A stretch of 38,636 bases of DNA from positions 1 through 38,636 of the forward strand of contig JBFSVS010000008.1 in the NCBI GenBank assembly GCA_041263285.1, read 5' to 3'. Shown here one piece after another: positions 25,039 through 33,326 of this stretch; position 1 is the stretch's first letter, and every line of letters starts with the position of its first letter. Position numbers and translations under genes: made by a program. This DNA is from Acidiparvus fluvialis. GTDB taxonomy: Bacteria > Acidobacteriota > Holophagae > Holophagales > Holophagaceae. The notes below the pieces were generated by a model, which did not search any database, was not told where the DNA came from, and worked only from the letters and a program-made list of their open reading frames with translations.

Positions 25039-26289
25039 CTAGCCCTTTCCGAGCACTAAACAAGCGTTCGTCCCCCCAAAACCAAACCCATTATTCAATG
25101 CAATAGAGAACTTGTGGGGTTGGCTTTTGTTGGGTGTCACATTCAAATTACAATTTGGATCTTGGTTCTCAACATTCATAGTTGGGGGGATGATCTGGGT
25201 CTCGAGCGCTTTGATCGTTACTATAGTCTCGAGCCCACCTGCTGCGCCCAGCAAATGTCCATGCATTGATTTTGTACTGCTTACGTACAGTGATTCGACG
25301 TGTGAGCCAAATACATTATGGATAGCTCTGCATTCGATTTGATCGCCTACAGGAGTACTAGTGCCGTGCATGTTGATATAGCCTACTTGCTGTGGGGTAA
25401 TATTTGCATCTTTCATTGCTAATTTCATGACTCGAGAGCCTCCATCGCCGTCCGGAGAAGGACTTGTAATATGATAGGCATCTCCCGTCATACCGTAGCC
25501 AAGAACCTCCGCGTGTATATTAGCTCCCCTTGCAAGGGCGTGATCTCGCTCTTCGAGAACTAAAACCCCAGCTCCTTCCCCCATGACAAAACCATCGCGA
25601 TCTTTGTCGAAAGGGCGGCTTGCAGTTGTAGGGCTTTCATTGCGTGTACTCAAAGCTCGCATTGCCGCAAAGCCCCCTACCCCCAAGGGGTTGATGACAG
25701 AATCCGACCCGCCCGCAATCATCAGATCAGCGTAATCATGCGTAATGAGACGAAAAGCATCACCAATAGCGTGATTGCCCGTGGCACAAGCGGTTGCCAC
25801 TGAAGAATTGGGGCCCTTTAAGCCATATCGAATACCCACCGATCCTGACGCCATGTTGACGATAAGCGAAGGGATAAAGAAAGGACTGATTCGCCTAGGG
25901 CCTTTGAACTGACTAGCTTCTGCCCAAATAGTGTCCAAACCCCCTATCCCTGAGCCAATATAGACGCCAAAACGCTCTTTTTGGTCAGGAGTCAGATTTA
26001 GATCATTAAGTCCTGCGCTGATCCAGGCCTCTGAGGAAGCGGCCATAGCGTATTGGATAAAAATATCCATTTTTTTTTGTTCTTTTCTGTCGATGAAATC
26101 GTCCGGGTTGAATCCCTTGACTTGCCCGGCAATCTTACATGCATATTCAGATACATCAAAGCGATCAATCAATGAAATTCCACTTCGACCGGAGACCAAA
26201 GCTTTCCATGTATCGTTGACTGTATTACCACATGGATTCACGGTACCCATTCCGGTAACAACAACACGACGCTTTGAAAGACTAGGCAT
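25039..26289 (-). CDS. fabF: Beta-ketoacyl-ACP synthase II
   Basis: Elongating condensing enzyme of type II fatty acid synthesis. 416 residues with the catalytic triad in context: cysteine in SVATACATGNHAIG, histidine in NMHGTSTPVGD and histidine in STKSMHGHLLGAAGG; the C-terminal FGFGGTNA loop is present. acpP lies 23 bases upstream on the same strand, the standard acpP-fabF pair, with uvrB downstream. Confidence 0.98.
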   Translation of the reverse strand: MPSLSKRRVVVTGMGTVNPCGNTVNDTWKALVSGRSGISLIDRFDVSEYACKIAGQVKGFNPDDFIDRKEQKKMDIFIQYAMAASSEAWISAGLNDLNLTPDQKERFGVYIGSGIGGLDTIWAEASQFKGPRRISPFFIPSLIVNMASGSVGIRYGLKGPNSSVATACATGNHAIGDAFRLITHDYADLMIAGGSDSVINPLGVGGFAAMRALSTRNESPTTASRPFDKDRDGFVMGEGAGVLVLEERDHALARGANIHAEVLGYGMTGDAYHITSPSPDGDGGSRVMKLAMKDANITPQQVGYINMHGTSTPVGDQIECRAIHNVFGSHVESLYVSSTKSMHGHLLGAAGGLETIVTIKALETQIIPPTMNVENQDPNCNLNVTPNKSQPHKFSIALNNGFGFGGTNACLVLGKG

Positions 26290-26312
26290 TTTTAGTGAAA
26301 TAGAAGTGGAAT

Positions 26313-26549
26313 TTATTTTTTGTTTTTTTGAATATAGTTAATTGCATCGCCAACAGTTTTGATTTTTTCTTGTTCGGTATCTGGTATCTCAATACCGAAA
26401 GCCTCTTCCATAGCCATTATAATTTCGACGGTATCTAAACTATCCGCACCGAGGTCATCAATGAAGCGGCTTGTTTCTTTAATAGACTCTTCGGGTTTAG
26501 CTAATTGCTCTGCGATGATCGATATAACCTTTATTTTTACATCGGACAT
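26313..26549 (-). CDS. acpP: Acyl carrier protein
   Basis: 78 residues, very acidic, with the phosphopantetheine serine in DLGADSLDTVEI. The start is ATG 26547-26549, preceded by GGAG at 8 bases; the open frame extends upstream to 26690, but that extension is basic and hydrophobic, unlike ACP, and overlaps the xerD start region. First gene of the acpP-fabF-uvrB-yhbY run. Its promoter must lie in the 79 bases to xerD or inside xerD. Confidence 0.97.
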   Translation of the reverse strand: MSDVKIKVISIIAEQLAKPEESIKETSRFIDDLGADSLDTVEIIMAMEEAFGIEIPDTEQEKIKTVGDAINYIQKNKK

Positions 26550-26628
26550 AGGAAATCTCCAAAAGGAATGTGATGTGAGATTAACATAGGGATAGCCCTG
26601 AGACAATAAGGAAAGGCTGAAATGTATT

Positions 26629-27555
26629 ATGCCTAAATCTAACCTCATTTCGAGCAAATCAGAGTGGCTCTCTATGCTTAAAGATTTCAAAGGTTATCTA
26701 ATTTCAGAAAGAGGCTTGAGCGCCAATACTGTCCAATCTTATATATCGGATCTTAATCAGTTTATTCAATGGGCATCTCAACATAGATTTAGTACCGCTT
26801 CATCTAAAAACCGAGAAAGAATCAACGAATTTATTTTATACCAACAGAGTTTAGACAAGACTAATCGGACAATTGCCCGAATGAATAGTAGTTTAAGACA
26901 CTTCTTTTTATATCTGAACCTTGAGGGCGATCAGTCTCTTCGACCGGAAGACGTGACACAGATAAAAATAAATCCTCGCGCATTGCCTAAGTATCTGAAT
27001 GAAGATCAGGTAGATCGATTACTGAGTGCACCGTCCGCCGACACCCCGAGGGGAATCCGGGATCGTGCCTGGCTCGAACTTTTGTACGCTAGCGGTTTAC
27101 GTATCTCAGAACTCTCCCATCTACCTCTCAATTCTCTATTTATTGATGAAGGCTTTCTTAAAGTGATGGGCAAAGGAAAAAAAGAAAGATTAATTCCTTT
27201 TGGAGATAGCGCTGAACTTTGGTTGCGTCGATGGCTAATACAAAGGTCGCTCATTGAAGCCAAATCTTCAGCCTTGTTCATCTCGCTCAAGGGGAAAACA
27301 TTAACTCGTCAGCAATTTTGGAGATTAATCAAGAAATATGGGGCTATGTCGGATATTCCATCAGATCGAATAAGTCCTCACGTGCTTCGACACGCTTTTG
27401 CTTCTCACCTTCTAGACCACGGTGCTGATTTACGATCAGTCCAAACAATGTTAGGTCATACGAACATTAGTACCACTCAGATTTATACTCATATCCACAC
27501 CAGCCGCCTCAAGGCCATCTATCATTCACTTCATCCAAGATCAGAGCCCGGTTGA
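26629..27555 (+). CDS. xerD: Site-specific tyrosine recombinase, XerD-like
   Basis: Chromosome-dimer resolution recombinase acting at dif with a XerC partner. 308 residues: N-terminal SAM-like core-binding domain (about 15-105) and catalytic domain with Arg in ASGLRISEL, Lys in MGKGKKER, His-x-x-Arg in SPHVLRHAFASH, His in MLGHTNIS and nucleophile Tyr in TQIYTH. Xer length and motifs, and no phage genes around, argue against an integrase. XerC versus XerD cannot be settled by eye. The first 15 residues may be spurious; ATG 26674 fits the family start better. Confidence 0.88.
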   Translation: MPKSNLISSKSEWLSMLKDFKGYLISERGLSANTVQSYISDLNQFIQWASQHRFSTASSKNRERINEFILYQQSLDKTNRTIARMNSSLRHFFLYLNLEGDQSLRPEDVTQIKINPRALPKYLNEDQVDRLLSAPSADTPRGIRDRAWLELLYASGLRISELSHLPLNSLFIDEGFLKVMGKGKKERLIPFGDSAELWLRRWLIQRSLIEAKSSALFISLKGKTLTRQQFWRLIKKYGAMSDIPSDRISPHVLRHAFASHLLDHGADLRSVQTMLGHTNISTTQIYTHIHTSRLKAIYHSLHPRSEPG

Positions 27556-27557
27556 TT

Positions 27558-28103
27558 TTAGTCGGCGCTAAGAATTTCAAGTAGCTCTTCGGTCATATTT
27601 TTTTTAGGATCCGAGGGTTGCTCAATGATTGAACCTTTAAGATTCCAAGTGCTTTCTAAAGTCTTTTTAAAAATCCAAACAGAAGGAACTTTAGTTGTGA
27701 TCTGGTAAGGAACCATTGATGGCCAGTTCTGTGTAGCGACATCCTTCGTTCTTCCTACTCCAAGATAGGTAAATTTAACATAAGGATTTTTAACTCGGTC
27801 AAGCGCTAGAATCCATGGGAGATGGCGATGCGTATCCGAACACCAAGACCCAAATACTATGACCACTTGCACATCTTTATTTATTTTTAAAAACTTATGG
27901 ACTACTTCCTCGGATAACTTAATGGAGGATTCTTGAGCGCTAAATATTTTTCGATGTTTTAAAATGAGGTCCCTAGAGGTAACCCCAAGAATCACCGGTT
28001 GATTGTCTTTTGGATCGCAAGGGAGCGAATCCACATCTTGGGAAGATAGGGGGATAGAAAGAACTAAAAAGCTTAAAAACCCCCTTAAAATGGTAGACAA
28101 CAT
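27558..28103 (-). CDS. Secreted thioredoxin-fold protein with one active-site Cys
   Basis: 181 residues from ATG 28101-28103. The N-terminus MLSTILRGFLSFLVLSIPLSSQ is a signal peptide. The segment VQVVIVFGSWCSDTHRHLP looks like a thioredoxin-fold strand and active-site helix, but the usual CxxC is CSDT, so only the first cysteine remains; another cysteine lies near the mature N-terminus. A longer frame reaches 28166 but would overlap the divergent Rrf2 gene and bury the signal peptide. Function unknown; a disulfide dithiol exchange role would need a partner. Ends 2 bases from the xerD stop. Confidence 0.72.
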   Translation of the reverse strand: MLSTILRGFLSFLVLSIPLSSQDVDSLPCDPKDNQPVILGVTSRDLILKHRKIFSAQESSIKLSEEVVHKFLKINKDVQVVIVFGSWCSDTHRHLPWILALDRVKNPYVKFTYLGVGRTKDVATQNWPSMVPYQITTKVPSVWIFKKTLESTWNLKGSIIEQPSDPKKNMTEELLEILSAD

Positions 28104-28118
28104 ATCATTAGTAATACC

Positions 28119-28136
28119 ACCAAAAACAACCAAAAA
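28119..28136. promoter_or_regulatory. Direct repeat ACCAAAAA x2, candidate operator
   Basis: ACCAAAAA occurs at 28119-28126 and again at 28129-28136, a 10-base period, in the 52-base gap between the divergent thioredoxin-like and Rrf2 genes. Spacing of one helical turn is compatible with a regulator site such as autoregulation by the Rrf2 protein. No experimental or palindromic support. Confidence 0.22.
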
Positions 28137-28155
28137 ATAGGTACCAACGATATCT

Positions 28156-28668
28156 ATGAAAATCACAGCACAAGGTCGCTACGCCATTCTTGCTATCTTC
28201 GATCTGGCACACCTGAGTCATGGCAAGGCTGTTCCACTTAGAGAAGTTTCTCTGAATCAGGGTTTACCTCTTCCTTTCCTCGAAAAGGTATTCAGAAAAC
28301 TTGCTCTAGCTAAGGTGGTTAGGTCCTCATCGGGCGCTAAGGGAGGCTACGCGTTAACCCAAAGATGCAATGAGATTAGTATCGGCGAAGTGCTTCGGAT
28401 CGTAGAGTCAAATCTTCGATCGACCCCCAAGAAAAAGATATCTAAAAATCCTAGGTCGACACCGGAATCTATGTCTACCCTACTTTGGCGTCAAATCGAT
28501 GAGCGTCTGTTGGGAATTCTTGAAACAATTACTGTGGCTGATATATGCGCAGAGAGCTATAGTAATTCATGCGAAAAGTGTAATTGCAAAGACTATGTGG
28601 CTGAAGTGCAATCAAATATGGCGAATGGAAAACCTATGGGATGTGCAAGCCTGATCAAGAAAGCTTAG
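28156..28668 (+). CDS. Rrf2/IscR-family transcription regulator
   Basis: 170 residues. The winged-helix N-terminus (MKITAQGRYAILAIFDLA, then PLPFLEKVFRKLALAKVV and the wing SSSGAKGGYAL) is clearly Rrf2. The cysteine cluster differs from IscR spacing: C131, C139, C142 and C144, with C71 and C163 besides. The family senses Fe-S status, NO, redox or cysteine supply through a cluster; here the ligand set looks rich enough but the signal is unknown. No isc or suf genes are adjacent. Its stop overlaps the convergent rlmI stop by 3 bases (28665-28668 region). Confidence 0.88.
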   Translation: MKITAQGRYAILAIFDLAHLSHGKAVPLREVSLNQGLPLPFLEKVFRKLALAKVVRSSSGAKGGYALTQRCNEISIGEVLRIVESNLRSTPKKKISKNPRSTPESMSTLLWRQIDERLLGILETITVADICAESYSNSCEKCNCKDYVAEVQSNMANGKPMGCASLIKKA

Positions 28669-29855
28669 CTAAGACCTAACAATAGGCCTTTTAAATAGGT
28701 TCCTTCTGGATGATTAATACTGTAAGGATGATCCCAATTGGCTCCTAGATGTTCAAAAACGGATCCCTCGCGACCTGATTCAAGAAGAGAAGTCCAAACA
28801 ACCTCTTGAAAACGATCCGCATCAAAGTAATGACTACAAGAAAAGACCCACAGTAGACCTCCAGGTCTTACCAATTTAGATGACTCTCTAAAAATATCTT
28901 TGTATGCTTTGAATGCTGAAGGAATATCCTTTTTTTGCTTCGCAAACGCCGGTGGATCAACAATTACACAATCATATTTAGAAGTTTTATCTCTAACAAA
29001 ATCAAAAACATCTGACTCAACTACAGTGTGACGAACCGGATCTAGACCGTTATTGAGCCAATCTTTTTCTGCGATAGATAGCGCAGCCTTAGAGAGGTCT
29101 ACTGTAGTAACGTGGTTAGCGCCACCTAGGCCCGCTTGGATTGAAAAAGCCCCTGTGTATCCAAAAAGATTTAGGATATCCATGGAAGAAGCCAATCTGT
29201 TTAGTTTTAAACGACTTGCTGCTTGGTCTAGAAAGATTCCGGTTTTCTGACCCGTCATTACGGGAACTGAAAGACGCGCATGGCCTTCAAGAATTTCAAC
29301 GGGTCCAGAAAGACTGCCTTTTAACAGAGAATTAACAACTTGAAGATTTTCATTTTTACGACCAGAATTACTCCGCTCAACAAAAACAAGAGCCCCGAAA
29401 GCGGATCCGATACGATAAATTGCTGGAAGCCATAAATCTCTAAGTTTTTCGATTCCTGAGTTTGTGGATTGCAAGACCCAGACATGGGAGTACTGGTCAA
29501 GAATCAAACCGGGAATACCATCACCTTCCGCATTCACCAAGCGACAAGCTCGTTCGATCGAGAAAAGTCCCAGCAATTGGCGGTAAGAAATCGATTTTTC
29601 GATGATTTTATAGAAAAAATCTTCATCAATTCTTACATCTTCATAGGCCAGAATACGAATCGCTATGGACATCCCTTGACTAGACGTCATCCCTACAGCA
29701 AAAATTGAACCTTGGGAGTCGGCAATACGAACTAAAGGCTCATCCGGAAGAGATTGAAGAGCGCCACTAAATATCCACGGATGGCGTTTTCCGACAAGGC
29801 TATCCTTGTCTTTTTTAAGCCTGACTATAGGATAAGGTTTAGTTGTATCTAACAT
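28665..29855 (-). CDS. rlmI: 23S rRNA (cytosine-C5) methyltransferase, RlmI-like
   Basis: 396 residues: N-terminal PUA-like domain (about 10-80, with KRHPWIFSGAL), an RlmI-type central region (EGDGIPGLILDQY, GIFLDQ), and a SAM-binding Rossmann fold with LNLFGYTGAFS, the catalytic DPPAFAKQ block and SCSHYFD with a Cys used in m5C formation, ending HPEGTYLKGLLL. Family members methylate C1962 of 23S rRNA. Its start is divergent from the phosphodiesterase gene, 23 bases away. Confidence 0.9.
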   Translation of the reverse strand: MLDTTKPYPIVRLKKDKDSLVGKRHPWIFSGALQSLPDEPLVRIADSQGSIFAVGMTSSQGMSIAIRILAYEDVRIDEDFFYKIIEKSISYRQLLGLFSIERACRLVNAEGDGIPGLILDQYSHVWVLQSTNSGIEKLRDLWLPAIYRIGSAFGALVFVERSNSGRKNENLQVVNSLLKGSLSGPVEILEGHARLSVPVMTGQKTGIFLDQAASRLKLNRLASSMDILNLFGYTGAFSIQAGLGGANHVTTVDLSKAALSIAEKDWLNNGLDPVRHTVVESDVFDFVRDKTSKYDCVIVDPPAFAKQKKDIPSAFKAYKDIFRESSKLVRPGGLLWVFSCSHYFDADRFQEVVWTSLLESGREGSVFEHLGANWDHPYSINHPEGTYLKGLLLGLS

Positions 29856-29878
29856 TGGGGTGACCCTGGGGTGTGTTC

Positions 29879-31105
29879 ATGAAGCGCTTATTTTATGACT
29901 TGTTATTTGCCCTGACTCTGATTGTTTTAACAGGGAATACAATTCAAGGACAAACAAATCTATCTCCTAAAGTAGTTTTATTTAGTTTAGACGGTATTGG
30001 CGTTGATCAGTTCAATGAACAAATGATGCCTCGCCTGTGGAAAATAATGAAAGAGACAGGAGGCTGGGGATCATCCACTCCTTCAAACCCTGCCATGACC
30101 TTCCCTTCCCATGTTTCTATCGCCACCGGCGTCCATCCTGAACGACACGGCATCGTCTCGAACTCTTATTACGACTCCTCGGCAAATGAGATTGTAAAAT
30201 CATCAGCCTTCGTAGAGTACCTTAGTGAGGAACCCCTATGGGTAGCCAGTACCCGTAAAGGGATCAGAACCGCTGTCTATCATTGGCCCTGTGCTACGGG
30301 AGCATGGAAAGGAATTGCTCCTGAAGTTTATAAAATCTTCGATAAGAAAGTTAGCGATGCGGAGAATTTAGATCGATGTTCCGAAGGGTTGTCTCAGGGT
30401 ATTCAGTTTGTTATGGCTTATCTCAGCGGTACTGATACCGAGGGACACGTTTACGGGGCTCTTAGTGCCGAAGTACTCAAAAAGCTCAAGCTAACTGATG
30501 ATCTGTTGGCTGATTGGATTGTGGTGACTAGACAGAAGTATCCGAATATTAGAATTATTTTAACTTCAGACCATGGTATGGCATCTCCTACCAAAAAAAT
30601 TAATCTTTATCGCTTGCTGAATGAATTTGATATAAAAGTATTTGCCTTTGGGGGCTCGGCCTTTATCTATACAAAGAGCGATCAGATTCAAAATATCCTC
30701 AAGAAATTGAATTCTACTCCTGGGTTAAGAGCGTGGAGCCGGTCCGATATTCCTTCCGAACTTCATCTAAGAAATAATTCAAGGACCGGTGATATTTACG
30801 TAGTCGCCGACTTACCAAACTGGCTCTCGGATAGCAAAAATGACCTTGAAGCAATCTCTGAAATCAATGGACGCAGAGGGGCTCATTCGTATATATCAAC
30901 GGCTACAATCAACCCAAAGATGGATCAAAGAAAGGAAGATATCCAAGCATCGGCTTCTATGGCAAGTTTCTTTGTTTTTATAGGGAAGCAGGTTGGCTAT
31001 TTAGGTACCTTCGATAATATTGATATTGCTCCGACTATTGCTGAATGGTTTTCAATTAAATGGGATTCGCCTAGGGACGGCAAGTCCATTAAGCTCTTAA
31101 AGTGA
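29879..31105 (+). CDS. Secreted nucleotide pyrophosphatase/phosphodiesterase (alkaline phosphatase superfamily)
   Basis: About 408 residues with an N-terminal signal peptide (to about residue 24). The two-zinc site of NPP enzymes is readable: Asp in FSLDGIG, nucleophile Thr in PAMTFPSH, Asp and His in GTDTEGH, Asp-His in TSDHGM and a late His in RGAHSY. It should hydrolyse phosphodiester or pyrophosphate bonds of nucleotides or lipids in the periplasm. ATG 29879 with a GGGG stretch 7 bases upstream is preferred over GTG 29873. A 5'-nucleotidase gene follows after 7 bases. Confidence 0.88.
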   Translation: MKRLFYDLLFALTLIVLTGNTIQGQTNLSPKVVLFSLDGIGVDQFNEQMMPRLWKIMKETGGWGSSTPSNPAMTFPSHVSIATGVHPERHGIVSNSYYDSSANEIVKSSAFVEYLSEEPLWVASTRKGIRTAVYHWPCATGAWKGIAPEVYKIFDKKVSDAENLDRCSEGLSQGIQFVMAYLSGTDTEGHVYGALSAEVLKKLKLTDDLLADWIVVTRQKYPNIRIILTSDHGMASPTKKINLYRLLNEFDIKVFAFGGSAFIYTKSDQIQNILKKLNSTPGLRAWSRSDIPSELHLRNNSRTGDIYVVADLPNWLSDSKNDLEAISEINGRRGAHSYISTATINPKMDQRKEDIQASASMASFFVFIGKQVGYLGTFDNIDIAPTIAEWFSIKWDSPRDGKSIKLLK

Positions 31106-31112
31106 GTAATCC

Positions 31113-32012
31113 ATGAGCAACGTTCAGCAGCTTATAGTAGCGATATCATCGCGTGCTTTGTTTGATTTTGAGGATGAAAATCAATTTTTTGAAGCCGAAG
31201 GGGACCAAGCCTATATGAGGTTGCAGCTATCCCGATTAGATATACCGGCTAAGCGAGGAGTAGCGTTTCCTCTTATCAAGAAACTCATGGCTTTCAATAC
31301 AGCCGATGAAAACTTAGTTGAAGTTGTCATCCTATCTAGGAATGATCCCGTCAGCGGAATGCGCGTCTTTAAAAGTGCTCAAGCGGAATCCTTAGATGTA
31401 AAACGAGGTGTTTTTATCAAGGGTCGTCCCCCTTTTCCTTACCTAAAACCCCTTGGTGCTACGCTTTTCCTTTCGGCTAAAGAAGAGGATGTTCGCGAAG
31501 CATTACTCTCCGGATATCCTGCAGCGAGGGTCTATCCATCTTCTTCTAATGACGCTGACCAACATCCCAATGAAGTCCGGATTGCATTTGACGGAGATGC
31601 AGTTCTATTTAGTGACGAAGCCGAAATCGTGTATCAAAAGTCTAAATTAGACGGCTTCCAGCAGCATGAGAAAAAAAATGCTCTAAATCCCCTACCGGAT
31701 GGTCCCTTCAAGCCTTTTCTTTCAGCATTAAATGTTCTTCAACTTCGGTCTAAGGGTTCGAGCATGAAGATTCGCACCGCCCTGGTTACGGCCAGAAGCG
31801 CCCCAAGTCACGAAAGAGCCATCAGAACTCTAATGTCATGGAACATTCACGTCGATGAAGCCATGTTTCTTGGTGGTTTATCAAAGACCGAATACCTAAA
31901 GGAATTCGAACCTGATTTCTTTTTTGATGACCAAACCGGACATTGTGAGGATGCAGCTAGAAATATTATTCCTACAGGTCATGTTGTGAGTGGAATTAAA
32001 AATATTAGGTAG
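31113..32012 (+). CDS. Cytosolic 5'-nucleotidase (PF06189-type)
   Basis: 299 residues without a signal peptide. The N-terminal IVAISSRALFDFEDEN and the FDGDAVLFSDEAE block (HAD-type aspartates) are typical of the bacterial and NT5C1-like 5'-nucleotidase family that dephosphorylates nucleoside monophosphates. The FFDDQTGHCEDA block near the end fits the last HAD acidic motif. Paired with the phosphodiesterase gene, it suggests nucleotide breakdown or salvage, though the two products act in different compartments. The stop overlaps mqnC's end by 8 bases on the other strand. Confidence 0.85.
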   Translation: MSNVQQLIVAISSRALFDFEDENQFFEAEGDQAYMRLQLSRLDIPAKRGVAFPLIKKLMAFNTADENLVEVVILSRNDPVSGMRVFKSAQAESLDVKRGVFIKGRPPFPYLKPLGATLFLSAKEEDVREALLSGYPAARVYPSSSNDADQHPNEVRIAFDGDAVLFSDEAEIVYQKSKLDGFQQHEKKNALNPLPDGPFKPFLSALNVLQLRSKGSSMKIRTALVTARSAPSHERAIRTLMSWNIHVDEAMFLGGLSKTEYLKEFEPDFFFDDQTGHCEDAARNIIPTGHVVSGIKNIR

Positions 32013-33123
32013 TTTTACCCTTATTGATAGCACCATAGACGTTATCTCTTTGCCAAGGTATGAACCCGGCATCCATAATAAGATGGTTCATTTCTTCTAA
32101 GTTGACGCTGTAGCAAGTTCCTGCTGCGCTGACAACATTTTCTTCCAGCATCAATGAGCCCATATCATCACAACCAAATGCTAGAGCAACTTGGCCAGTT
32201 TTCTTGCCCATAGTGACCCATGAAGACTGAATATGTGGAATGTTATCAAGATAAAGTCTGGCTATCGCTATCGTCCTTAAGTATTCATCATCGTTTGCGA
32301 TGGGAATTTTACCCTCCCAGACCGTGTTCCCTGGCTGAAAGGGCCAAGCAACAAATGCCGTATACCCACCCCCATTGGGAGTCCTCAAAGCACGATCCTG
32401 TTGTGTGCGGATTACATCAAAATGTTGCAACTTCTCTAAGGTAGTTTCGCCAATACCATACATCATAGTTGCCGTGGTTTTCATTCCTTCTTCGTGAGCT
32501 GCTTCCATTACTTCAAGCCAACGTTCGGGGCCACCTTTGAGGGGGGCAATTTTTTTACGAATCCGGGGTACTAAGATTTCTGCACCTCCCCCTGGAATGG
32601 AACCGAGTCCTGCGTGCTTCAGTTCAGCAATAGTTTGACGAAGGGTTTTATGATTAAGTTTGGACATCATTTGAATTTCAACAGGAGAAAAACCATGAAC
32701 CCAAAGACCCAATTCGGAATTTATGTAGGAAACCAGATCTAAGTAGTATTCCCAGGGTAAATCAGGATTAACACCTCCTTGCAGGAGAAATCCGGTACCG
32801 CCAAGGGCTTTTGTCTCTTCAGCTTTTACCTTCAACTGTTCTTTTGTAAGTACGTACCCCTTTGTATCACCTGGCTTCTTGTAAAAAGCGCAAAAGGTAC
32901 AGTAAACGTTGCAGATATCCGTATAGTTAACGTTACGATCTATGACGTAACTCACTTTGGATGGATCATTGTGTTTATTTCGAATGAATGTTGCTGCTTG
33001 ACTAAGTTCTGGCAGACTTGCAGAGTCATAAAGCGTAGCCGCTTCATCAATCGATAAACGCTGTGAGGAATATACTTTGTCTAACAAAGCATCATGGGAT
33101 AGAACAGCAGTAGCAAGAGGCAT
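32005..33123 (-). CDS. mqnC: Cyclic dehypoxanthinyl futalosine synthase (radical SAM)
   Basis: Second radical step of the futalosine pathway, closing the spiro ring of dehypoxanthinyl futalosine. Radical-SAM motif CNVYCTFC, then AFYKKPGD, GGTGFLLQGGVNPDLP, a GSIPGGGAEIL block and GCDDMGSLMLEENVVSAAG near the end, which fit MqnC rather than MqnE. 372 residues. ATG 33121-33123 lies 3 bases after the stop of the zinc-ribbon gene, with no independent ribosome site, implying coupling. Confidence 0.94.
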   Translation of the reverse strand: MPLATAVLSHDALLDKVYSSQRLSIDEAATLYDSASLPELSQAATFIRNKHNDPSKVSYVIDRNVNYTDICNVYCTFCAFYKKPGDTKGYVLTKEQLKVKAEETKALGGTGFLLQGGVNPDLPWEYYLDLVSYINSELGLWVHGFSPVEIQMMSKLNHKTLRQTIAELKHAGLGSIPGGGAEILVPRIRKKIAPLKGGPERWLEVMEAAHEEGMKTTATMMYGIGETTLEKLQHFDVIRTQQDRALRTPNGGGYTAFVAWPFQPGNTVWEGKIPIANDDEYLRTIAIARLYLDNIPHIQSSWVTMGKKTGQVALAFGCDDMGSLMLEENVVSAAGTCYSVNLEEMNHLIMDAGFIPWQRDNVYGAINKGKTT

Positions 33124-33126
33124 GGT

Positions 33127-33291
33127 TTATAAACGATAACCCATAACAACGAGACATCGTTTACAAACAGAATCCTGTCCAGATATTCCATGATTGAAGT
33201 GGTCCATCAAGAAACGCCCACGACATTTATCACAAACTTGTACGGGTTCTTGCGTGTCCTTAGGAGCTGTGATGTTGGTGGGATCCGGCAT
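33127..33291 (-). CDS. 54-residue zinc-ribbon protein
   Basis: A short frame with a good AAGGAG ribosome site 8 bases before ATG 33289-33291. Two CxxC knuckles, C20-C23 (VCDKCRG) and C43-C46 (VCKRCLV), are 19 residues apart, with two histidines (H31, H34) between; the N-terminal 16 residues are polar and Pro-rich. This looks like a minimal zinc ribbon. I do not recognise the family or function. It sits 35 bases after lptB and 3 bases before mqnC on the same strand, so it is part of that operon. Too short for most automatic callers. Confidence 0.72.
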   Translation of the reverse strand: MPDPTNITAPKDTQEPVQVCDKCRGRFLMDHFNHGISGQDSVCKRCLVVMGYRL

Positions 33292-33326
33292 ATGAATGCT
33301 CCTTGAGGGTAAATTTTATCAAAAAA

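Noticed and set aside
26629..27555. Phage or island integrase
   Set aside because: Length and motifs match chromosomal Xer recombinases, the neighbours are housekeeping genes, and no attachment repeats are seen.
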